From positions 106,386,574 through 106,450,573 of the forward strand of contig NC_089490.1 in the NCBI RefSeq assembly GCF_036850765.1: a stretch of DNA of 64,000 nucleotides. Direction: 5' to 3'. A program made the translations under genes and the position numbers. Position 1 is the stretch's first letter. Every line of letters starts with the position of its first letter. Below the pieces are notes generated by a model. The model was not told the DNA's origin, searched no databases, and saw nothing but the letters and a program-made list of their open reading frames with translations. The DNA is from Saccopteryx bilineata. Its lineage: Eukaryota; Chordata; Mammalia; Chiroptera; Emballonuridae. This document shows positions 1 through 64,000 of this stretch, in pieces.

Positions 1-2
1 CC

Positions 3-54711
<54,709 letters not shown>

Positions 54712-55624
54712 TAGTGATGGTATGCAGTCCCCTGCGAATTCATCAGAAGGTGTCGTTACCATTGCCAGTGATGTGGATGTTAGTAAGCTCCCGAGAAGAA
54801 TTTCCTGGCCACATCTCTGGGGAGTATTTAGCTGTTGGAACTCTTTTAGGCAGTGCTTTGAAAATAAGTCCTTTTTCCTTCCAAAGGCTCTACTTTTCAA
54901 AGCTTAAGAATTAAGATTGTAAAGCTGAATTTTTTCCTGGACTTTATGCTAGAAGATATGCCTGGGAAGTGAAGGTATAAAAGGGCCAATTCAAATTCCT
55001 AAACTGCCACCCGAGATCTTTTGTCATCTACATGAATGTTTATAATTTATATCTGCATGGGTCTTTGATCCATTTGTCCAGTCGTTGGAAATTCAAAGCA
55101 TATACTATGTACAGCCAGTAAGTGTTTAAACAGAAGGAATTGAGCCTGAAATTTATCAATATTCCTATAAAAGGAATATATGAAGATGGTTTCGATGCTA
55201 GAGACGAGACGGAAGTGTGTTATGTACCCTCTACGTGCAGTATAAACTGACCCATTGTTAGTTTCATGTGACTTATGGAGCTGCTGTCTTTGGTAAGGCA
55301 TTTTATAACTTGTTTACATTGCTTTGAGAATATTTAACCTCTAACAACTACTTTAAATTTAAGATTTACTTAAATTACACAAGATGAGAGAAAATTCAGA
55401 TAAAGCCATAGAGTCCTGCTTAAAGCTTCATTTTGGTTGAAGGCACTAAGTATGATATCAGTGAAAATTGAATGAATTCTTATTTTTACATCTAAACTCA
55501 GGTTTCTTCTTCATTAGGTTGAACTGAAATCTTGGTGATGGTTTGGGCAGATTTTTTTCTTTAAGTATAATCTAAGACATCAGATTAAGCACTGTGCAGG
55601 CTTTTAAAAAATTACCACTGTGAT

Positions 55625-55630
55625 AATAAA
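55625..55630 (+). terminator. Candidate proximal polyadenylation signal
   Basis: AATAAA lies about 0.9 kb after the stop codon. No strong GT-rich element follows within 40 bp, so its use is uncertain. Confidence 0.3.
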
Positions 55631-56498
55631 GTTCTAAAATAAGTCATTCACTGCTTTAAGAAGGGATAGAAAGATTTTGAGTAAATCTAGCTCTCAGCAG
55701 GCTATTAGATTTATTTTTGTAAGCTTGTGTCAGTTAATAGTTAAATGGTTAATCATAGCCTGTAATCTTTTGAGTATTAACACAATGATACCTTTACAAT
55801 GAAAGGAAGTTTAAAACTTTACATGTAATATTGACATCATTTTGGAAAACATTTGATTTTCCATTGCATTTGCCTATTAAGCATTTCTTCTAACATTGTT
55901 GCTTAATGACCAGCTTTTGGAACAGGTGTGCAGTGCCCTGTCTGTACTCATTGGCTAGTCAGGGTCATTTTCCCTGCCAAAGATAAATCCTTTTACTATT
56001 AAAAAATCAGAAGAAACAATAGGTAGGGGAAATTTTTTCTTAAATTTAAACATGACTTACCAAACTATGGACAATGAATGGATTAAAAGCATTTAATATT
56101 TGTAATTCATTCCAACTGTAGAAATGGCCCTAAAGCATGCTGCATAATTAATAATTTATACTTTCATTAATGTAAATGTTTATATTAATAATCTTACATT
56201 AGAATCTATCAAATTTGTCACCATTTTGTAGCAAAGTGTTGCTTTTCTGTTTTTCTTTAACTTCCCTAAAATCATCTCCTTTAAAAGGGAAAGAAAATGT
56301 AATTACAAGAGAATCAGTTGTCTTTATCTGATTTCCTTATCCGCACACACGTATCAGTTATTGCTCGCCACTAGATAGAGGTCACATGTTGACTGTTTGG
56401 ATACCTACATTTAAGAAAGTAATGTTATATTATATTGCCATTAGTTCAAAATAATGTCACTGCAGTCTGGATAAATGACAGTAAGTTCACATATTTGA

Positions 56499-56504
56499 AA
56501 TAAA
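56499..56504 (+). terminator. Candidate intermediate polyadenylation signal
   Basis: AATAAA is followed within about 35-45 bp by a GT-containing stretch (GAGTGTTTCACAGTTGG). Confidence 0.35.
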
Positions 56505-56793
56505 ATCTCATTAAAGTGCTGAGTAACAGGGCCTGAGTGTTTCACAGTTGGATGATGGCTTTCCTTGCTAACATATTAATGTTAATATTTTCATTTTTTT
56601 CAGACATACTGTAACTTAAAATTAGTGTGAGCATTTGTTGTAAACTCACAGAAAACCTAATAATGTTCAAATTCTCAGGAATTAAGTACTAACCATAACA
56701 TTGTCAGTTCTAATTAAATTTTGTAAAAATGGGAAGTTTGTTACTTGAGTGGGGCCTCTCCTATCCTCAATTCTACTAGAATACACTATGTAA

Positions 56794-56814
56794 AATAAAA
56801 CATTAATAAATAAA
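56794..56814 (+). terminator. Clustered polyadenylation signals
   Basis: Three AATAAA hexamers lie at 56794-56799, 56805-56810 and 56809-56814, with a T-rich tract about 15 bp downstream. This fits a strong distal cleavage signal for WASHC4. Confidence 0.45.
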
Positions 56815-56839
56815 ATGGGAAGTGCTTCTTTTAAGTTTT

Positions 56840-56992
56840 TTTTTTAATGTTTATTCTGTTGATTTTAGAGAGGAAGGGACAGAGACAGGAAAATCAATCT
56901 GTTCCTGTATGTGCCCTGACCAGGGGTTGAACCAGCAACGTCTGCATTTCGAGGCAATGCTCTAATCAACTGAGCTATTCAGCTAGGAAAAT
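56840..56992 (-). mobile_element. Family D (VES-like) tRNA SINE
   Basis: The head at the right reads CAACTGAGCTATTCAGCTAG on +, the B-box-like region is GGGGTTGAACC, and a T-rich tail is at the left. It lies just beyond the distal WASHC4 polyadenylation cluster. Confidence 0.78.
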
Positions 56993-58129
56993 AATATAAT
57001 TTCAGAAATGTACTTACCCTGGATGTTTATGTTCAAAATTAAATATCTTAAAACAGTATTTACCATTAACCTTTTGGAATCCCCTTTAATAAAGTATATG
57101 GAATCTTTAAAAAAAATACTTGCAAGCACATAGGCAAGGAATTTCAAGTGTAAGATTGGTATTGGCTCCTATCCATGCATCCAAATGAAGAATGTTTTCT
57201 TTCTTTTGTATCTACTTGATCTATTGCTTGCTATTTTAATATAAAATAACCTACATGATTAACTTAAAATCCTAATCCTGTCAAGGAATCATTAGTTTAA
57301 TGTTAGAAGTAACTGTAGTGCCATTTGCAAACATGAGTCAAACTGAAACAAAAATAGTGAGTGCCTTTTAAATATTATGCTGGAGACAAGATTTGAGCCT
57401 TTGAAATAGCAACAGAAATTGTTCATGGTAAAGTCTGGTGGTCCTCTTCGGAAGTAGTACATTTTTGAGATTGTGGAAGAGATAATACCAACACATACAC
57501 AGTCATGTTTCTCTTTCATGCTGGGTTGGCTAGGTGTTAAAAGATAGACTTTGTTAACTAATTTAAACAATTTTAGCTCTTTTTTTCAGCTAAAGTTGCA
57601 GTAGTTTCAGACAGTTTTCCTTAAGGAAGTTTGAATGCTACAATTTAAAAAACAAAGGTTTTTAGATGTCAGGAATAGTTTTAACAGTTGTCAAATATTT
57701 CAGTTAAAGAATCCAGAATAAGGGGAAATCTGCAGAGATTAAGTGTAGGCAGAGATGGTGATGGCCAAGTCAGAGGTTACTTTATACAGAGTTGTTACAT
57801 ATAATATATAAACAGTCTGTATGGGCAAATTTATGGATATTGTCTTCTATTTTATTATACTAGTTTGGCTTTGACCACCACCTTTACTTGATAGCTCCAG
57901 CTGTTCCCATTAGTGGAGACATACTCAGGAGAGTAGATGAAATGTATCTTCCAATCAGTATAGAACTGATGTCATAACTCTGGGGTCATCTTCATTCTGT
58001 AACATGTAAGATCTGTGTGTAGTGGAACATGCTGTAGTAATGCTAACATTATCAGTACAGGGAAGAAAAGTTAATACGTATTTTTATACCCAGAAGTACC
58101 TATCAGATTTTTTAAACTCAATTATTGTT
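56993..58129. other. Intergenic sequence, no gene recognised
   Basis: AT-rich. In human the convergent gene APPL2 lies downstream of WASHC4, so part of this could be its 3' UTR on the minus strand. I found no coding segment or strong signal to support that. Confidence 0.4.
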
Positions 58130-58370
58130 TATTTTTTTAATTAATTTTAATGGGGTGACATTGATAAATCAGGATACATATATTCAGAGAAAACATCTCT
58201 AGGTTATTCTGACATTTGATTATGCTGCATTCCCATCACCCAAAGTCCAGTTGTCTTCCGTCACCTTCTAACTGGTTTTCTTTGTGCCCCTCCCCTCCCC
58301 CAACCCTTTTCCTCTCCTCCCCCACACCCTGTAACCCCCACACTCTTGTCCATGTCTCTGAGTCTCATTT

Positions 58371-61300
58371 TTATGTCCCACCTCTGTATGGAATCATACA
58401 GTTCTTAGTTTTTTCTGATTTACTTATTTCACTCAGTATAATGTTATCAAGGTCCATCCATGTTGTAAATGATCCGATATCATTTCTTATGGCTGAGTAG
58501 TATTCCATAGTGTATATGTACCAAAGCTTTTTAATCCACTGTCCACTGACAGACACTTGGGCTGTTTCCATATCTTCGCTATTGTGAACAATGCTGCCAT
58601 AAACATGGGGGTGCATTTCTTCTTTTCAAACAGTGCTATGGTGTTCTTGGGGTATATTTCTAAAAGTGGGATAGCTGGGTTAAAAGGCAATTCAAATTTT
58701 AATTTCTTGAGGAATCTCCATAATGTTTTCCATAGTGGCTGCACCAGTCTGCATTCCCACCAGCAGTGCAGGAGGGTTCCCTTTTCTCCACATCCTCGCC
58801 AGCACTTATTCTGTGTTGTTTTGTTGATGAGCGCCATTCTGACCGGTGTGAGGTGATACCTCATTGTGGTTTTAATTTGCATTTCACTAATGATTAGTGA
58901 TGTTGAGCATTTTTTCATATGCCTATTGGCCATCTGTATGTCCTCTTTGGAGAAGTGTCTATTCATTTCTTTCACCCATTTTTTGATTGGATTGTTTGTA
59001 TTCCTGGTAATGAGTTTTACAAGTTCTTTATAAATTTTGGTTATTAACCCCTTATCAGACGTATTGTCAAATATATTCTCCCATTGTGTAGTTTGTCTTT
59101 ATATTCTGTTCTTATTGTCTTTAGCTGTGCAGAAGCTTTTTAGTTTGATATAGTCCCATTTTTCATCCTGTCTTTTATTTCACTTGCCTGTGCAGATAAA
59201 TCGGCAAATATATTGCTGCGAGAGATGTCAGAGAGCTTACTGCCTATATTTTCTTCTAAGATACTTATGGTTTCACAGTTTACATTTAAGTCTTTTATCC
59301 ATTTTGAGTTTATTTTTGTGAATGGTGTAAGTTGGTGGTCTAATTTCATTTTTTTGCAGGTAGCTGTTCAATTTTCCCAACACCATTTATTAAAGAGGCT
59401 GTCTTTACTCCATTGTATGCTCTTACCTCCTTTGTCAAATATCAGTTGTCCATAGAGCTGTGGGTTTATTTCTGAGTTCTCTGTTCTGTTCCATTGATCT
59501 ATATGCCTGTTCTTATGCCAGTACCAGGCTGTTTTGAGTACAATTGCTTTGTAGTATAACTTGATATCCGGAAGTGTGATACCTCCCACTTTATTCTTCC
59601 TTTTCAAGATTGCTGAGGCTATTCATGTTCTCTTTTGGTTCCGTATAAATTTTTGGAATATGTGTTCTATATCTTTGAAGTAAGTCATTGGTATTTTAAT
59701 CGGTATTGCATTGAATTTATAGATTGCTTTGGGTAATATAGACATTCAGATGATCTTTATTCTTCCTAAGCATGAGCACGGTATATGCTTCCACTTGTTT
59801 GTATCTTCCCTGATTTCTTTTATCAGTGTTTTATAATTTTCCGAGTACAGGTCTTTAATCTCCCTGGTTAAATTTTAGGTACTTTATTTTTTTTAGTTGC
59901 AATGGTAAAGGGGATTGCTTCCTTAATTTCTCTTTCTGACAGTTCATTGTTAGTGCATAAAAATGCCTGTGATTTCTGAGTATTAATTTTATATCCTGCC
60001 ACTTTGCTGAATTCATTTATCAGGTCTAGTAGTTTTTTGACTGAGACTTTAGGGTTTTCTATATACAATATCATATCATCTGCAAATAATGATAGTTTTA
60101 CTTCTTCTTTTCCAATTTGGATGCCTTTTATTTCTTTTTCTTGTCTGCTGTGGCTAGGACTTCCAGAACTATGTTGAATAAGAGTGGTAAAAGGGGGCAC
60201 CCCTGCCTTGTTCCTGATCTTAAGGGGATTGCTTTTAATTTTTGCCCATTCAGTATAATGTTTGCTGTGGGTTTGTTATAGATGGCCTTTATCATGTTGA
60301 GGTATGTTCCCTGTATTCCCACTTTGCTGAGAGTTTTGATCATGAATGGGTGCTGGATTTTATCAAATGCTTTTTCTGCATCTATTGAAATTATCATGTG
60401 GTTTTTCCTCCTTCCTTTTGTTTATGTGATGAATCACATTGATTGATTTGCGAATATTGTACCAGCCTTGCCTCCCAGGAATAAATCTCACTTGATCATG
60501 GTGTATGATTTTTTTCATATATTGCTGGATCTGGTTTGCTAATATTTTGTTGAGGATTCTAGCATCTAAATTCATCAGAGATATTGACCTATAATTTTCT
60601 TCCTTTGTGTTGTCTTTGCCTGGTTTTGGAATCAGAATTATGCTCGCCTCATAAAAGGAGCTTGGAAGTCTTTCTTCCTCTTGAATTTTTTGAAATAGTT
60701 TGAGAAGGATAGGAGTTAGTTCTTCTTTGAATATTTGGTAGAATTCACTTGTGAAGCCATCAGGCCCAGGACTTTTCTTTTTTGGGAGTTTTTTGATAAC
60801 TGTTTCTATCTCATTTGTTGTAATCTGTCCGCTTAGGTTTTCTGATTCTTCCAGATTAATTTTTGGAAGATTATATGTTTCAAGGAATTTGTCCATTTCA
60901 TCTAGGTTGTCTAGTTTTTTGGCGTACAGTTCTTCATAGTATTTTCTTACAATATTTTGTATTTCTGTTGTGTCAGCTGTTATTTCTCCACTCTCATTTC
61001 TAATTTTATTTATTTGAGTCTTTTTTTTTTCTTCGTGAGTCTGTTAAAGGTTTATCAATCTTGTTTACCTTTTCAAAGAACCAGCTCCTGGTTTCATTGA
61101 TCCTCTGTATTGTTTCTTTAGCCTCTATGTCATTTATTTCTGCTCTGATCTTTATTATTTCCTTCCTTCTACGAGCTCTGGGCTTTACTTGCTGTTCTTT
61201 TTCTAGTTCTTTTAGATGCAGGGTCAAATTGTTTATTTGAGCTTTTTCTAGCTTCTTGAGGTATGCCTGTAATGCTATGAACTTTCTTCTCAGGACTGCT

Positions 61301-62171
61301 TTTGCTGTGTCCCATAAATTTTGAGTTGATATATACTCGTTATTGTTTGTTTCTAGGAATTTTTAAATTTCTTCTTTGATCTCATTGTTAACCCATTTGT
61401 TATTTAAAAACATGCTATTTAGTTTCCAAGTATTTGAGTATTTTTCAGTTTTCCTATTGTGGTTGATTTCTAGTTTCATGCCATTGTGATCAGAGAAAGT
61501 GCTTGGTATGATTTCCGTCTTCTTAAATTTGTTGAGGCCGCTTTTGTGCCCTAACATTTGGTCTATCCTAGAGAATGTACCATGAGCACTTGAAAAGAAT
61601 GTACAGTCTACTGCTTTAGGGTGAAAGGTTCTGAAGATATCTATTAAATCGAGTTGATATAGTATGTCCTTTAAGTCAGCTGTTTCTTTGTTAATTTTCT
61701 TTCTTGATGATCTATCTAGTGATGTTAGTGGGGTATTGAAATCCCCTACTATTATAGTATTGCTGTTGATCTCGCCCTTTAAATCCATCAGTCTGCTTTA
61801 TATATTTAGGTGCTCCTATATTATGTGTGTAGATATTTATAACAGTTATATCTTCTTGTTGGATTGCTCCCTTTATCATTATGTAGTAACCTTCTTTATT
61901 TCTTACTATAGTCTTTGTTTTAAAGTCCATTATGTCTGATATAAGTATTGCTACCCTAGCTTTTTTTTCATTTCCATTTGCGTGAAATATTTTTTTTCCA
62001 TCCTTTTATCTTCAGTCTATGTGCATCTTTTGTTTTAAGGTGTGTCTCTTGTAGACAGCATATGTATGGGTCCTGATTTCTTATCCATGCAGCTACCGTA
62101 TGTCTTTTGATTGGATCATTTAATCCATTTACATTTAAAGTTATAATTGATATATAATTGTTTATTGCCAT
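58371..62171 (-). pseudogene. L1 ORF2, broken
   Basis: It starts at an ATG (62169-62171 on +) with MAINNYISIITLNVNGLNDP and the CLQETH endonuclease segment. Endonuclease continues through IIVGDFNTPLTSLDRSSRKK. Reverse transcriptase shows [20 protein letters not shown] and [15 protein letters not shown] near 59868-60397. Frameshifts and stops break it into at least eight pieces; the order matches an intact 1,270-codon ORF2. Confidence 0.88.
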
Positions 62172-62224
62172 TTTATTCTTTAAAACTGTATATTCCTCTT
62201 TTGTTATATTCTTTTCCTCCTTTG

Positions 62225-63540
62225 ATCTGTTTACAACAGGTCCCTTAGCATTTCTTGCAGCCTTGGTTTGGTTGTAGTGAATTTCTTGAGTTTTTTTTTT
62301 TTTGTCTGGAAAGCTTTTTATTTCTCGTTCAACTTTAAACGATAGCCTTGCTGGATAAAGTAGTCTTGGTTATAGGCTCTTGTTTTGCATTACTTTGCAT
62401 ATTTCTTGCCATTCCCTTCTGGCCTCAAGGCCAGAAGTCATTTCTGTTGAGAAGTCGAAGTCATTCTTATGGGGGCTCCTTTGTAGGTGATAGTCTTTTT
62501 TTCTTTAGCAGCTTTTAATATTTTCTCTATCACTTAGCTTTGGTATTTTAATTATGAGGTGTCTTGGTGTAGATTTCTTTGGGTTTCTCTTTAATGGAGT
62601 TCTCTGTGCTTCTTGAACTTGTGAGATGTTTTCCTGCCTTAACTGAGGGAAGTTTTCAGCTATGATATGTTTAAACAAAGTTTATCCCTTGTTCTTTCTC
62701 TTCTTCTTCAGGAACCCCTATGATGCGGATGTTATTTCTCTTCATGTTTTCACAGAGCTCTCTTAGAGTTTCCTCAGACTATTTGAGTCTCTTCTTTTTT
62801 CTGCTCTGTTTCCGTGCTTTTATTTATCATGTCCTCTAACTTGCTGATTCGATTCACAGCTTCATTTATCCTGCTTTTAATTCCTTCCATTGTGTTCTTC
62901 ATTTCTGATATTGTATTTGTCATTTCTGACTGATTCTTTTTTATTATTATTTTTTTTTTTTTAATTTTTTTTCTGAAGCTGGAAACGGGGAGAGACAGTC
63001 AGACAGACTCCCGCATGTGCCCGACCGGGATCCACCCGGCACGCCCACCAGGGGCGAAGGTCTGACCATCAGGGGGCGATGCTCTGCCCCTCCGGGGCGT
63101 CACTGTGCCGCGACCAGAGCCACTCTAGTGCCTGGGGCCGAGGCCAAGGAGCCATCCCCAGCGCCCGGGCCATCTTTGCTCCAATGGAGCCTTGGCTTCG
63201 GGAGGGGAAGAGAGAGACAGGAAGCAAATGGGTGCTTCTCCTCTGTGCCCTGACCAGGAATCGAACCCGGGTCCCCTGCACACCAGGCCGACGCTCTACC
63301 GCTGAGCCAACCGGCCAGGGCTTTTTTATTATTTCAATGTCCTTTTTTATATTTGTTATCTCTTTATTTAGGTGTTCGTAATGACCATCTATTGTTGTTC
63401 TAATATCTTTGAGTATCCTAACAATCGTTATTTTAAACTCTGCATCTGGTAATTTGATTATATCTGACTCATTCAGGTCCTTTTCTGGGGATTTCTCTTG
63501 ATTTATTTGTGTTGCATTTCTCTGCCTTCTGATTTTGTCT
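62225..63540 (-). pseudogene. L1 ORF1, broken and split by a SINE
   Basis: The N-terminal part (RRQRNATQINQEKSPEKDLN, then an Asn/Ile/Lys-rich coiled-coil-like stretch) lies above 63320. The RNA-binding half lies below 62940 and is frameshifted. A SINE lies between them. Both candidate start codons have lost ATG. Confidence 0.8.
62955..63320 (-). mobile_element. Family A SINE within L1 ORF1
   Basis: The head at the right reads AACCGGCCAGGGC on +. Flanked by TTTTTATTATT-type duplications. The uninterrupted site is seen in the first L1 near 33470-33485 (TTTTTATTATTTCAATGTC). Confidence 0.92.
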
Positions 63541-64000
63541 ATGTAAAAGAAGGTTTTTGGCCACTGGAGTCCACTGGGTGTGGCCTCTGTGTTTCCTAGG
63601 TGTGGTCTGTCTGCAGGCCCTCCACCCCCTCTGCTGTTCCGGCCTAGGGCATTCTGGTATGGGCGTTGCTGGTGTCTGCTCACTGGGGCTGTTGCTGTCG
63701 TTTCCACCTCTCCTTCATGGGAGTGGCTGTGATCACGTGCTCGGTTGACCTTGGCTTTCGCCCCACCCCCGCAGGTGTTGTTATGCTGGGCCCTGAGGGC
63801 AGGGGTGAGCACCTTCGCTCAGCTGTGGGTCTCTGCCTGCTTCTGGGCTTTGCCCCATTCTTGCAGGAGCTCGCTCCTGGGACGGCTGCAAGCCTTGGCT
63901 CCACAGGCCGGGCGGGACTGCGTACCCACGCTCAGTAGTGCGACTCCGCCTGTTCTGAGCTTTTGGCTCCACACCTGTGGGAGGAGCTGGCTCCCAAGTC

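Larger units (their letters stand above)
54712..56830 (+). other. WASHC4: WASHC4 3' UTR (inferred extent)
   Basis: This AT-rich stretch has no repeats and no credible ORF, and follows the stop codon directly. AATAAA hexamers occur at 55625-55630, 56499-56504 and in a cluster at 56794-56814. The last cluster is followed by a T-rich stretch from 56828 and then a SINE, so the distal end is placed near 56830. The extent is inference; proximal polyadenylation near 55650 is also possible. Confidence 0.55.
58130..64000 (-). mobile_element. Second L1 retrotransposon, antisense, runs off the window
   Basis: Same L1 family as 28136-35955. On the minus strand ORF1 comes from about 63540 and ORF2 from 62171 to 58371, with the 3' UTR to about 58130; the 5' UTR continues past 64000. 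A family A SINE splits ORF1. It lacks the mariner and SINE B insertions of the first copy. Confidence 0.9.

Noticed and set aside
57292..57570. Possible coding end of a convergent minus-strand gene (APPL2 in human)
   Set aside because: The 92-codon frame shows no recognisable APPL2 sequence; only gene order in human suggests it.

Overview
This is mammalian genomic DNA, almost certainly from a bat. It holds one protein-coding gene, the 3' portion of WASHC4 (KIAA1033/SWIP, WASH complex subunit 4), on the + strand from base 18 to a stop codon at 54709-54711. I traced 27 coding exons. All have AG/GT boundaries and consistent phases, and they sum to 3087 nt (1028 codons plus stop). The human protein is about 1173 residues, so roughly the first 145 residues lie upstream of the window and window residue n corresponds to about human n+145.

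The rest is intron, 3' UTR, flank and many transposable elements. Four tRNA-derived SINE families recur. Family A is about 340-400 bp, its head reads like GCCCTGGCCGGTTGGCTCAG, and it has a GC-rich body. Family B is about 300-350 bp with head like CCTGACCAGGCGGTGGCGCA. Family C is about 180-200 bp with head like CCTGACCTGTGGTGGCGCAG. Family D is older, about 150 bp and VES-like. Families A to C look like the SINEs I associate with horseshoe and Old World leaf-nosed bats (Rhin-1-type). The bat call is firm; the family-level call is inference from memory.

Layout: 1-25858 holds exons 1-16 (window numbering), with SINEs, a MIR, an L2, ancient L1 and an hAT element. Bases 25859-36405 are one large intron. 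It carries a Tigger-like element, SINEs and a full-length antisense L1 (28136-35955) that is itself interrupted by a mariner remnant and by a SINE within a SINE. Bases 36406-54711 hold exons 17-27, with foldback and other hAT elements and more SINEs, several of them very close to splice sites. Bases 54712 to about 56830 are the inferred 3' UTR. From about 58130 to the window end is a second antisense L1, cut off by the window edge.

There is no operon, CRISPR array, rRNA or tRNA gene, and I found no new multi-gene system. The most notable observations are a SINE whose target-site duplication copied a WASHC4 splice donor, a CTCF-like core carried by family A SINEs, a strand bias of SINEs inside the gene, and nested transposons whose empty sites are preserved in the second L1.
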